This document shows positions 36,263-45,089 of a stretch of 64,000 nt of DNA, in pieces. This DNA comes from JAJEBT01 sp965221485 (GTDB lineage Bacteria; Pseudomonadota; Alphaproteobacteria; MPNO01; UBA830), in the NCBI GenBank assembly GCA_965221485.1, contig OZ244893.1, positions 682,001 to 746,000 of the forward strand. The letters run 5' to 3'. The notes under the pieces are model-generated. The model did no database searches. It was not told the DNA's origin and was given only the letters and a program-made list of their open reading frames with translations. A program made the translations under genes and the position numbers. Within the stretch, counting starts at the first letter, position 1. Each line of letters starts with the position of its first letter.

Positions 36263-36388
36263 GCGCCCTCCTCTCAGGCTTGATTCCCGGACGGTGGATA
36301 ATCCCATCCGGGTGGATGCAGCGCAAGAAATTTTGCTGCAGCAAGCGACCGTATAGAATGGAAGACACTGATAACGGAGGCGTGTCCA

Positions 36389-37288
36389 GTGGATGCCAAG
36401 AAACATGACCGCTATGATTATTCCCCGATTTTCGAAAGGCCAGACTATGACTGGCCGGGTGGTCGGCGGCTCGCGGTCTATTTTGCGCTAAATATCGAAC
36501 ATTTCGACTTTGGTCAGGGGCTGGGGCACAGCCCGACCAATCCGGGGCCTGAGCCGGATGTCCGCAACTATTCCTGGAGAGACTACGGATTGCGTGTCGG
36601 GATCTGGCGGATATTCGAGCTTTTTGACGAGCTGGGACTACCGCTTTGTCACCTCATGAACACGGCTGTCTATGACTACGCACCGCAAATCCCGGCCCGG
36701 ATCCGGGCACGTGGCGACGAATTCATTGGCCATGGCCGTACGAATTCGGAGCTACAGGGGGGGATGCCCGAGGAAGAGGAACGTGCGCTCATCGGTGAGG
36801 CAACGGCGGCATTTCAGACTCACGAAGGGCAGGTTCCGGGAGGCTGGATGGGCCCCTGGATTTCCGAGAGCCGGCATACACCGGATCTGCTCAGGGAAGC
36901 CGGATATCGCTATGTGATGGACTGGTCGGCTGATGATCAGCCGTTCTGGATGCGCACCCGGTCCGGCCCGATCCTGTCCATCCCGTACCATATCGAGATC
37001 AATGATTCTCCGGCCCAGCTCACGCGGCGGCATACGGCCAGAGACTTTACGGAAATGGTATCCGCTCACTATGATGAGCAGATGCGCCTCTGTCGGCAGC
37101 AGCCACTGGTCTTCAGTCTTGCCCTGCATACGTTTGTTGTCGGACAACCTTATCGGCTGGCGGGCCTGAGAGAGATCCTGCTTCGCATGATCCGGCATCC
37201 AGATGCCAGCAGGGTGTGGTTTACGCGGCCGCGTGATATCCACGACCATGTTGCGGCGTTGCCGCCGGGGACGGTTCCCGGCAGCTAG
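36389..37288 (+). CDS. Polysaccharide deacetylase family protein, PuuE-like
   Basis: A 299-aa NodB-fold protein of the PuuE allantoinase branch rather than a chitin deacetylase. Evidence is the YGLRVGIWRIFELFDELGLP block near residues 67-86, the EFIGHGRTNSELQGGMPEEEE segment and LREAGYRYVMDWSADDQPFWM near 180-200. The PuuE branch includes allantoinases that do not follow the classic metal-dependent deacetylase pattern. The GTG start has GGAGG nine bases before it. It is the first gene of a + strand run with PhyH and a molybdenum hydroxylase; N-C or amide bond hydrolysis is likely. Confidence 0.85.
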   Translation: MDAKKHDRYDYSPIFERPDYDWPGGRRLAVYFALNIEHFDFGQGLGHSPTNPGPEPDVRNYSWRDYGLRVGIWRIFELFDELGLPLCHLMNTAVYDYAPQIPARIRARGDEFIGHGRTNSELQGGMPEEEERALIGEATAAFQTHEGQVPGGWMGPWISESRHTPDLLREAGYRYVMDWSADDQPFWMRTRSGPILSIPYHIEINDSPAQLTRRHTARDFTEMVSAHYDEQMRLCRQQPLVFSLALHTFVVGQPYRLAGLREILLRMIRHPDASRVWFTRPRDIHDHVAALPPGTVPGS

Positions 37289-37347
37289 GCCCGAAGTGGA
37301 TGGAGCGGCATGGCAACAGATACTCGATGTTCGGGGATGGACCGGTG

Positions 37348-38160
37348 ATGGGACGACTGACAAGAGAACAGGTTCGGCAATATCACGATCAAGGTTATAT
37401 CGCGCCGTTTCCCGGAATAGAACCTGACGAAGCCCGGGCGATGTGTGCGGACCTTGAGCGTTTTTCCGAACAGACAGGCATGTCTGCCGGGAACATCAAC
37501 CTGAAGGGTCATCTGTGCTTTCGACGATCCTACGAATTCTGTTTCAGGGCAGAAATTCTCGACGTCGTCGAGGATCTCATCGGGCCCAACATCCTGGCCT
37601 TTGCCTCCCGGTTCTGGATCAAGCCCGGTATGGATGGCTCCTTTGTGTCATGGCATCAGGATTCTGCGTATTTCGGGCTCGAACCTCATGAACTCGTAAC
37701 GGTCTGGCTGGCGCTCACCCCGAGCCATACCGGGAACGGGTGCGTGCGCGTATTGCCAGGCTCCCATCGCGGCGCGGCTCACGCCCATGTCGAGACCTTC
37801 GACAACCGGAATTTGCTGGCACGCGGCCAGTCTATCGCAGACATCGACAGTTCGCAGGCGGTCGATCTGGTTCTGCGCACGGGAGAGTTTTCATGTCATC
37901 ATGAACGAATCGTGCACGGATCGGAGCCGAACAGGACATCTGCCCCGCGGATCGGTATGGCGGTCTTCTATATTCCGGCCCATATCAGATCCACGATCGG
38001 ACGCCGTACGGCGCTTCTCGTGCGTGGCGTTGATGACCACGGACACTGGGACGCGGATCCGGTACCCCGGGAGAATCCCGATCTGCAGATATTTGACCAT
38101 GTGCTCTCAGCCAGCTCACGCTATTCGGATCCGAAATACAGGCAGGAAACCGAGCTCTGA
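37348..38160 (+). CDS. Phytanoyl-CoA dioxygenase (PhyH) family protein
   Basis: An Fe(II)/2-oxoglutarate-dependent oxygenase of about 270 aa. The iron ligands are H103 and D105 in WHQDSAYFG and the distal histidine H190 in IVHGSEPNRT; an arginine in APRIGMAVFYIP probably binds 2-oxoglutarate. Three starts are possible (37300, 37327, 37348); 37348 is preferred for GGGGA upstream and because LTREQVRQYHDQGYI is the usual beginning. It lies 59 bases after the deacetylase gene on the same strand. It probably hydroxylates a small pathway molecule. Confidence 0.9.
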   Translation: MGRLTREQVRQYHDQGYIAPFPGIEPDEARAMCADLERFSEQTGMSAGNINLKGHLCFRRSYEFCFRAEILDVVEDLIGPNILAFASRFWIKPGMDGSFVSWHQDSAYFGLEPHELVTVWLALTPSHTGNGCVRVLPGSHRGAAHAHVETFDNRNLLARGQSIADIDSSQAVDLVLRTGEFSCHHERIVHGSEPNRTSAPRIGMAVFYIPAHIRSTIGRRTALLVRGVDDHGHWDADPVPRENPDLQIFDHVLSASSRYSDPKYRQETEL

Positions 38161-38216
38161 GAGGCCGAAAAAATATAACAGATTACATGAAAAAATAACT
38201 CTTCCGGATTGTTAAA

Positions 38217-40580
38217 ATGGGAAAATACGCATTGGGTCAACCGGTCCTTCGGTCCGAGGATCCTCGACTGCTTCGAGGCGGCGGGCGTTTTACCGATGAC
38301 CTCCGGTTGCCGGGCTTGGCACACGGCCACGTTCTTCGTTCCCCGCACGCCCATGCCATGATCAGACGAATCGACACCAGCGCGGCCAGAACGTCACCGG
38401 GTGTTCTTGCGGTGCTTACGGGCAAGGATTGGGAAAAACTGGGGTGGGGAGACGTGCCCGGCGATCCACCGACCCGCCGCAAGTCTGGCGGCGGTCCGAT
38501 GTATGCCTCACCCTTTCCGGTCCTGGTTTCCGAACGCGTCCGGTATGTGGGGGATTGCGTGGCGTTCGTCATCGCCGAGACCCGGGCCTTGGCCGAGGAC
38601 GCGGCCGACCGGATCCGGGTCGAATATGAACCGTGTTCGTCGGTCACGAATACGGCTGCAGCCGCGATGGAGGGTACTGTCGCAGTCTGGGATGCCTGTC
38701 CTGACAATGTATGTTTTGATCATCAGGTCGGCGACCTCCAGGCGGCAGCCGACGGGCTGGATCAGTCCGACGTGATCATCAGCACGGAGTTTGTGGTGAA
38801 CCGCGTTGCGGCAGCGACCCTGGAGCCCCGATGCTGCGTCGGAAGCCATGATGCAGCGGCAGACCGTTACACGCTCTATACAACCCTCCAGCAGGCCAAT
38901 CCGTACCGGACCCATCTTGCCGAGAGGGTGATCGGCATACCGGAAAGCAGGATTCGGGTGGTGGCCGGAGACATTGGCGGCAGTTTTGGCATGAAGTCCG
39001 CCGTTTACAATGAAAATATCCTGGTTCTGTGGGGGGCTCTCGTGACCGGCCGACCTGTCAAATGGACCGGCACGCGGACCGAGTCGTTCCTGAGTGACTG
39101 CCAGGGGCGGGACAACGTGACCACAGCCTCGCTGGGCATGGGCCGGGATGGAGAGTTTCGGGCACTCAAGGTCAGAAACCTGGTCAATATCGGAGCCTAT
39201 CTCACCCTTGCCGGGGGCGGACCGGCCGTGAACAATCTCGGGACCCTCGCCGGCGTCTACAAGACACCGGCCATATCGGTCGATGTGTCCACAATCTACA
39301 GCAATACGACCCCGACGCGTCCCTATCGCGGCGCGGGTCGTCCCGAGGCGGCCTATGTCATGGAGCGACTGGTCGATATGGCCGCGGCCCGTCTTCGTGT
39401 TGATCCGGTAGAACTCCGCCGCCGCAATATCATTCCACCGGAGGCCATGCCGTTCAAAACCGGTCTCACCTTTGAATATGACTGTGGAGAATTCGAAAAG
39501 AGTCTTGATATGGTATTGCAACTCGCTGACTATCAAGGATTTTCGCATCGCAGGGATGAAGCAGAGCGGAAAGGCCGGTTGCGCGGCTTCGGGATTTCAG
39601 CCACTGTTGAGCGGGCGGCCGCGCCGGGAATCGAAGGGGCCGAGATCCGGTTTAACCGATCCGGAACGGCGACCATCCTTTCGGGTTCGATTACCCAGGG
39701 CCAGGGCCACGAGACCGTTTTCAAGCAGCTGGTCTGTGATTACCTCGGGCTTGACTATGATGATGTGCAGTACAGCTGGGGTGATACTGACATCGTATCT
39801 ATCGGTCACGGAACCGGGGGATCGCGCTCGGCCACGCTCGGAGGAGCGGCCCTTCTCATGGCGGTCGGGAAAATTGTCGAAAAGGCGAGACGGATTGCCG
39901 CCCATATCCTCGAGGCCGCCGTTGATGATATCGAATTTGATGAGGGTGTGTTTTCCATCGTTGGTACGGACCGTTCCATGACGATCGGGGAGGTGGCCCG
40001 TGCCGCCGTCAATCCGACGCTCATTCCCGACGATCTGGAGGCCGGCCTCGTGGCCCAGGCCGTCTATTCGGCCCGGGTCGAAAATTTTCCCAACGGCTGC
40101 CATGTCTGCGAGCTTGAGATCGACCGTGAAACGGGCAAGGTGGAGATCGTCGGTTATCATGTGGTCGATGATGTCGGCACGGTCATGAATCCGCTTCTGC
40201 TCAAGGGACAGATTCAGGGCGGGGTTGCGCAGGGTCTCGGTCAGGCGCTGATGGAAGACCTCCGCTACGACAGGGACACCGGACAAAACCTTACGGCGAC
40301 ATTCATGGATTACGTTTTTCCGCGCGCCGACGACATGACCATGATTCAGGTTGAGAGCAATCCCGTTCCGACAGCGACCAATCCTCTGGGCGTCAAGGGA
40401 GCCGGAGAGGCAGGGACTGTTGGAGCGCTTCCGGCTGTCATGAATGCTGTGGTTGACGCCCTCTCACCCTTGGGGGTGACGGACGTGGAGATGCCCGCGA
40501 CTTCCGAACAATTGTGGCGCATCATTCGGGATGCAGGATCCGGGGACGAGCGTTCTGCGCTGCATGGCAACGGGAACTGA
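38217..40580 (+). CDS. Xanthine dehydrogenase family molybdopterin-binding subunit (CoxL-like), partnerless
   Basis: A 787-aa large subunit of a molybdenum hydroxylase. GGSFGMKSAVYNEN is the Moco-binding block, the active-site loop is PYRGAGRPE (Y370 on), close to form II CoxL-like enzymes, and the catalytic glutamate is E731 in VKGAGEAGT. No FAD or iron-sulfur subunit lies beside it; those encoded at 34911-36262 may serve both large subunits, or others may lie elsewhere. The 57-base gap before it is A+T-rich and could hold a promoter. Substrate unknown; it is not a CO dehydrogenase by the loop sequence. Confidence 0.92.
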   Translation: MGKYALGQPVLRSEDPRLLRGGGRFTDDLRLPGLAHGHVLRSPHAHAMIRRIDTSAARTSPGVLAVLTGKDWEKLGWGDVPGDPPTRRKSGGGPMYASPFPVLVSERVRYVGDCVAFVIAETRALAEDAADRIRVEYEPCSSVTNTAAAAMEGTVAVWDACPDNVCFDHQVGDLQAAADGLDQSDVIISTEFVVNRVAAATLEPRCCVGSHDAAADRYTLYTTLQQANPYRTHLAERVIGIPESRIRVVAGDIGGSFGMKSAVYNENILVLWGALVTGRPVKWTGTRTESFLSDCQGRDNVTTASLGMGRDGEFRALKVRNLVNIGAYLTLAGGGPAVNNLGTLAGVYKTPAISVDVSTIYSNTTPTRPYRGAGRPEAAYVMERLVDMAAARLRVDPVELRRRNIIPPEAMPFKTGLTFEYDCGEFEKSLDMVLQLADYQGFSHRRDEAERKGRLRGFGISATVERAAAPGIEGAEIRFNRSGTATILSGSITQGQGHETVFKQLVCDYLGLDYDDVQYSWGDTDIVSIGHGTGGSRSATLGGAALLMAVGKIVEKARRIAAHILEAAVDDIEFDEGVFSIVGTDRSMTIGEVARAAVNPTLIPDDLEAGLVAQAVYSARVENFPNGCHVCELEIDRETGKVEIVGYHVVDDVGTVMNPLLLKGQIQGGVAQGLGQALMEDLRYDRDTGQNLTATFMDYVFPRADDMTMIQVESNPVPTATNPLGVKGAGEAGTVGALPAVMNAVVDALSPLGVTDVEMPATSEQLWRIIRDAGSGDERSALHGNGN

Positions 40581-40722
40581 TACAGCGGATCCGGGCGCAT
40601 GATCTGGCCGGTCACCGGGACAATCACCGGAGGCGGGAGGGACTGGCGAGAAACCAGCCTTTCTCTGCAGCAGATGGAACCGCGGTGAATCGAAGGCTCT
40701 GTCCCGGCGAAAGGGAGGCATT

Positions 40723-41874
40723 ATGAAACAACACAGGCTCGGAATTATCATGAACGGCGTCACCGGGCGTATGGGGACCAACCAGCATCTGGTTCGTTCG
40801 ATTCTGGCCATCATGCGCGACGGGGGGGTCACCCTTTCCAACGGTGATCGCGTTATGCCCGATCCGATCCTTGTGGGTAGAAACCCGTCCCGCCTGGAGG
40901 CGCTGGCAAGAGCTCATTCGCTTGAGCGCTGGACAACGGATCTGGACGCTGCGCTCGGCAATCCGGAAGACAAAGTTTTCTTCGATGCCGCTACGACGGA
41001 ATTACGGGCAGACCTTCTGACCCGGGCGATCCATGCCGGCAAGCATGTCTATTGTGAAAAACCGGTCTCGGACAGCCTGGAGAAGGCACTGGAGGTCGCC
41101 CGGCTGGCACGACAAAAAAATATCAGGCACGGTGTCGTGCAGGACAAGATCTTTCTGCCTGGCCTTCTCAAGCTGAAGATGCTGCGCGATTCGGGGTTTT
41201 TCGGTCGAATGCTTTCGGTCCGGGGCGAATTCGGATACTGGGTTTTCGAAGGAGACTGGCAGGAGGCGCAGCGTCCCAGCTGGAATTATCGGCTTGCCGA
41301 AGGCGGTGGAATCATTCTCGACATGCTTTGCCACTGGCGATATGTGCTGGACACGGTCATGGCACCTGTCCGGTCGGTCTCGTGTATCGGAGCGAATCAC
41401 GTTCCTGAACGATGGGATGAGAATGGAACCCGCTATGATGCCGATGCTGACGATGCTGCCTATGCACATTTCCAGCTGGACGGTGGTGTCGTTGCATCTG
41501 TCAATTCGAGCTGGTGCACACGGGTTCGCCGGGACGATCTGGTGACGTTCCATGTGGACGGTACCCTGGGCTCGGCGGTCGCAGGCCTTCATCGCTGTTT
41601 TTCCCAGGCACGCGTCAATACACCCAAACCGGTCTGGAACCCCGACATTCCGCAAACCATTCCATTTTTTGAGGGATGGCATGAAGTTCCTGGCAACCGT
41701 GCCTATGACAACGGTTTCAAGGTTCAGTGGGAATTGTTCATTCGCCATGTCGTGGAGGACGGACCCTGGTCTCATGACCTGATGGAGGGTGCGAAGGGCG
41801 TTCAATTGGCCGAAGCCGGTCTGGCTTCGTGGCGGGAACGACGCTGGATCGATATCCCCAAGCTGGAGGCCTGA
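40723..41874 (+). CDS. Gfo/Idh/MocA family oxidoreductase
   Basis: A 383-aa NAD(P)-dependent dehydrogenase. The nucleotide loop is GVTGRMGTNQH near residues 8-18, and the catalytic lysine lies in HVYCEKPVS near residue 108. The second half (GGIILDMLCHWRYVLDTV) gives the substrate side. These enzymes oxidise a sugar or inositol hydroxyl. It is followed after 2 bases by the DUF993 gene and then a sugar-phosphate isomerase gene, a grouping found in sugar and polyol catabolic loci of alphaproteobacteria. AGGGAGG lies before the ATG. Confidence 0.93.
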   Translation: MKQHRLGIIMNGVTGRMGTNQHLVRSILAIMRDGGVTLSNGDRVMPDPILVGRNPSRLEALARAHSLERWTTDLDAALGNPEDKVFFDAATTELRADLLTRAIHAGKHVYCEKPVSDSLEKALEVARLARQKNIRHGVVQDKIFLPGLLKLKMLRDSGFFGRMLSVRGEFGYWVFEGDWQEAQRPSWNYRLAEGGGIILDMLCHWRYVLDTVMAPVRSVSCIGANHVPERWDENGTRYDADADDAAYAHFQLDGGVVASVNSSWCTRVRRDDLVTFHVDGTLGSAVAGLHRCFSQARVNTPKPVWNPDIPQTIPFFEGWHEVPGNRAYDNGFKVQWELFIRHVVEDGPWSHDLMEGAKGVQLAEAGLASWRERRWIDIPKLEA

Positions 41875-41876
41875 TA

Positions 41877-43037
41877 GTGACTGCAATTACCTTGCCACAG
41901 GCTGACGGGACACTCGAGCCTTACAGCCTGTCTCCGCCCCGCGACTTTCCACAGCCTCGTTTGCCATTTGATCGCAAGGCGCTCGCGGCAGCCCATGTGG
42001 TTGCCAATCCCCTTGTCGAACATGATCCCTGGATGGATTGGGCCATCGACTGGGATGCAACCGTCAGGTATCGGGAATATCTGTGGAGCCTGGGTCTGGG
42101 CGTTGCCGAAGCAATGGATACGGCCCAGCGTGGTATGGGTCTCGACTGGGCGGGGGCGCGCGAACTCATCAGATATTCCCTCGCTGCCGCAAGAGACTGC
42201 GAAGGCGCCGGGATCGCATGCGGCGTCGGTACAGATCATCTTGAGCCGACAGCGGATGTGACCATTGATCAGGTCATCGGGGCCTATGAGGAACAGATCG
42301 AATATGTCGAGGGGCTGGGCGGTCGATGCGTCATCATGGCGAGCCGGGCGCTCGCCGCAATTGCGGATGGTCCGGATGATTATGTGAAGGTTTATGACAG
42401 GATACTGTCCCAGGTCGCGGAACCGGTCATCCTCCACTGGCTCGGCGAAATGTTTGACCCGGCACTCCTGGGATATTGGGGTTGCGAAGATCGGAACGGG
42501 GCGACGGATGTCTGTCTGGGCGTCATCGCAGCGCATGCGGAGAAGGTGGACGGGATCAAGATCTCACTGCTGGACAGCCAGCATGAAAAGGCAATGCGTC
42601 GCAGGCTGCCGGACGGCGTAGGTATGTATACGGGCGACGATTTCGACTTTGCGAATCTGATTGCTGGCGACGGTGAGCGATATTCCGATGCCCTTCTGGG
42701 AATTTTTGACGCCATCGCCCCGGCTGCCTCGGCGGCCCTGGGCGCATTGTCGGGGGGGAGCACAAACGAGTTTTTTGACATTCTGGCGCCAACCGTTCCC
42801 TTGTCGCGTCATATATTTTCGTCTCCGACACGTTTCTACAAGACCGGTATTGTGCTGCTGGCCTACCTTAACGGCCATCAGGACCATTTTGTTCTTGTGG
42901 GCGGTCAGGAGAGTGCGCGTTCGGTTGTCCATCTTGCCGAAGTCTTTCGCCTGGCCGACAAGGCGGGACTTCTCCACGACAGTGAAATGGCGGTACACCG
43001 CATGAAATCAGTCCTGTCGTCGCGAGGCGTCCATTAG
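41877..43037 (+). CDS. DUF993 family protein, dihydrodipicolinate-synthase-like
   Basis: A 386-aa protein of the DUF993 family, whose fold resembles dihydrodipicolinate-synthase aldolases (TIM barrel). Blocks recognised are IACGVGTDHLEP, YDRILSQVAEPVILHWLGEMFDP and DGIKISLLDSQHEK, the last holding a possible Schiff-base lysine. The GTG at 41877, two bases after the upstream stop, is preferred; the frame opens at 41829. Always seen with Gfo/Idh and isomerase genes in my recollection, it may cleave or form a carbon-carbon bond in the same pathway. No reaction is established that I know of. Confidence 0.88.
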   Translation: MTAITLPQADGTLEPYSLSPPRDFPQPRLPFDRKALAAAHVVANPLVEHDPWMDWAIDWDATVRYREYLWSLGLGVAEAMDTAQRGMGLDWAGARELIRYSLAAARDCEGAGIACGVGTDHLEPTADVTIDQVIGAYEEQIEYVEGLGGRCVIMASRALAAIADGPDDYVKVYDRILSQVAEPVILHWLGEMFDPALLGYWGCEDRNGATDVCLGVIAAHAEKVDGIKISLLDSQHEKAMRRRLPDGVGMYTGDDFDFANLIAGDGERYSDALLGIFDAIAPAASAALGALSGGSTNEFFDILAPTVPLSRHIFSSPTRFYKTGIVLLAYLNGHQDHFVLVGGQESARSVVHLAEVFRLADKAGLLHDSEMAVHRMKSVLSSRGVH

Positions 43038-43057
43038 AATCGGGAGTGCTGACGGCA

Positions 43058-43879
43058 ATGGAAGCATATCACCTGTCCCTGAACACGGCGACCCTGGGTT
43101 GGGACTCCGGTCTTGAGGAGGCGGTGCGAGGCTGCGAGGAGTTCGGTCTGGGTGGTATTGATCCGTGGCGGCAACAGGTGCATGCGTTTGGCCTCGGGAA
43201 TGCTGCTCGCCTCATTCGCAACGCGGGCCTCCGCGTGACCGGTCTTTGCCGGGGCGGTTTCTTTGCTGCAGCAGATGCAGCCGGTCGTGCCGCCGCATAT
43301 GACGATAACCGGCTGGCCGTCGACGAAGCAGCCGAACTGGGGGCCGAGTGCCTCGTAATCGTGGCCGGCGGGATCGTCGACGGAACCCGTGACATCCGCG
43401 GATCGCGACGCCAGATCGCGGAAGGTCTGCAGGCATTGCTGCCTCATGCCCGCGCCGCCGGTATCAGGATCGCCATAGAGCCCATGCACCCCGTCTATGC
43501 TGCGGACCGCGGATGCATCAATACATTGGGTCAGGCCCTCGCATTATGTCGCGAACTTGGCCCTGAGGTCGGCGTGGCAATCGATGTCTATCACGTATGG
43601 TGGGATCCGGAACTCGAAGTCCGGATCGATGAAGCCGGTCGGGAGGACCGCATCCTCGCTTTTCATATCTGTGACTGGTTGCGTGAGACACGGGATCCCT
43701 TGCTTGACCGGGGCATGATGGGTGACGGTGTTATCGAGCTGGACCGGATCAGCAGCTGCGTCCGATCTGCGGGTTTTGAAGGCCTGACCGAGATCGAGAT
43801 CTTTTCGCAGGAAGACTGGTGGACACGACCGGTCGGAGAAGTCCTGCAGACGTCCGTCGAGCGTTGCCGCGCGCTCTGA
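43058..43879 (+). CDS. Sugar phosphate isomerase/epimerase family protein
   Basis: A 273-aa TIM-barrel enzyme of the xylose-isomerase-like (AP endonuclease 2 fold) family. Blocks are LNTATLGWDSGLEEAVRGCE at the start, IRIAIEPMHP with the metal-binding glutamate near residue 145, VGVAIDVYHVWWDP with an aspartate and histidine near residue 180 and LTEIEIFSQEDWW with the last glutamate. It isomerises or epimerises a keto sugar using a metal. The ATG at 43058 is preferred over a GTG at 43046. It ends the triad with the Gfo/Idh and DUF993 genes. Confidence 0.92.
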   Translation: MEAYHLSLNTATLGWDSGLEEAVRGCEEFGLGGIDPWRQQVHAFGLGNAARLIRNAGLRVTGLCRGGFFAAADAAGRAAAYDDNRLAVDEAAELGAECLVIVAGGIVDGTRDIRGSRRQIAEGLQALLPHARAAGIRIAIEPMHPVYAADRGCINTLGQALALCRELGPEVGVAIDVYHVWWDPELEVRIDEAGREDRILAFHICDWLRETRDPLLDRGMMGDGVIELDRISSCVRSAGFEGLTEIEIFSQEDWWTRPVGEVLQTSVERCRAL

Positions 43880-44065
43880 TACCGATGGCGATTGTGAGGA
43901 TATGGGTGACTGACCCGGTTCACGTATCGCTGTGAGGGGCGCGAACCACGGTGACGCCGGCAACACGGACGCCGTGTGGTCGAGAAGGTGCAGCTGTCAG
44001 GGACGACGGGTCCGTTCGCGGGGCCATGATCGGGAGGGCAACGCGATCGTCGTGTCTGTGATCTG

Positions 44066-45004
44066 TTGATCTCGTTCTTCCAGGCGTTGTCCGGGCACTG
44101 GTTGCGGCTTTCCCCCAATCTTCGCGGGACCCTGTGGATTCTGATGGGAACGCTTGCGTTCGCGGTCAACGATGTGCTTGTAAAGACTCTCGGGCAAACC
44201 ATCAGTCCGTTTCAGCTCGCGTTTTTCCGATACGCTGTCGGTTTCGGAATCATGATGCCGATTTTCTGGCAGATGGGCTGGACCACCCTGAGGACGTCGC
44301 GTCCGGGTCTGCATATGCTTCGGCTCGGAATCGCCTGTCTGGCGCAATTGGGTGTCTTCGTTTCGGTTGTACATCTCCCGTTGGCGGATGCGACATCGCT
44401 CGCATTCTCGCGCATACTGTTTACCACCTTGCTGGCCATCATCATTCTTCGCGAAGTTGTGAACCGCGGCCGCTGGCTCGCGACGCTGTTCGGCTTTCTG
44501 GGTGTGATTGTCATGGTCCGGCCGGGTGGGGAAATCGACCCCGTGGCCGGCATTGCCATTGCGGCGGCTTCGGCGTTCGCTCTGGCCAATATCCTGATCA
44601 CCAGAATGTCGGATACCGAACCGCCGGGCCGGATCCTGTTCTATTATCAGTTTGGTGGTGCATTGGTGTTTCTCGGGCCGTCCCTGTGGTTCTGGCAGTC
44701 ACCGGGATCTGTGACGGGATGGGCAATGGCGGTCGGTATCGGAGTGCTGACAACCATCGGGATGACAGGCTTCGTGCGCGGGTTTGCGGTTGGCGAAGCC
44801 AGTGTGATCGGACCGGTAGAATATATCCGGCTGATCTTTGCGGCACTGTTTGGCCTGCTCCTGTTCGGAGAAGTCCCAGACATCTGGACCATTATTGGAG
44901 CTGTTATCATCGTCGGCAGTACCACCATGATTGCCCGATCGAATCGCGCAGGATTCCGGCGCGCGCGGCACCGGGAACAACCTGACGGAGATGACGGGGA
45001 ATGA
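44066..45004 (+). CDS. DMT superfamily (EamA) transporter
   Basis: A 312-aa protein with ten hydrophobic segments in two EamA repeats. The first half begins GTLWILMGTLAFAVNDVLVK and the second holds ILFYYQFGGALVFLGP; GPVEYIRLIFAALFGLLLFGE is the usual end of an EamA domain. EamA proteins are drug/metabolite exporters or amino-acid efflux pumps. The start is TTG at 44066, because the next ATG would remove part of the first membrane segment. It overlaps the frame of the next gene and probably forms a pair with it. Confidence 0.88.
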   Translation: MISFFQALSGHWLRLSPNLRGTLWILMGTLAFAVNDVLVKTLGQTISPFQLAFFRYAVGFGIMMPIFWQMGWTTLRTSRPGLHMLRLGIACLAQLGVFVSVVHLPLADATSLAFSRILFTTLLAIIILREVVNRGRWLATLFGFLGVIVMVRPGGEIDPVAGIAIAAASAFALANILITRMSDTEPPGRILFYYQFGGALVFLGPSLWFWQSPGSVTGWAMAVGIGVLTTIGMTGFVRGFAVGEASVIGPVEYIRLIFAALFGLLLFGEVPDIWTIIGAVIIVGSTTMIARSNRAGFRRARHREQPDGDDGE

Positions 45005-45089
45005 TGGGACCGACTGTCCCCTGGAAGTGCAGGGACGGATCTTCCTGCCGTTTTACTTCAGGGATGATTCCTGTCCGGCGGCCATCGGG

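Noticed and set aside
38217..40580. Carbon monoxide dehydrogenase (form I) for the CoxL-like protein
   Set aside because: The active-site loop is PYRGAGRP, not AYRCSFR, so true CO oxidation is not supported.
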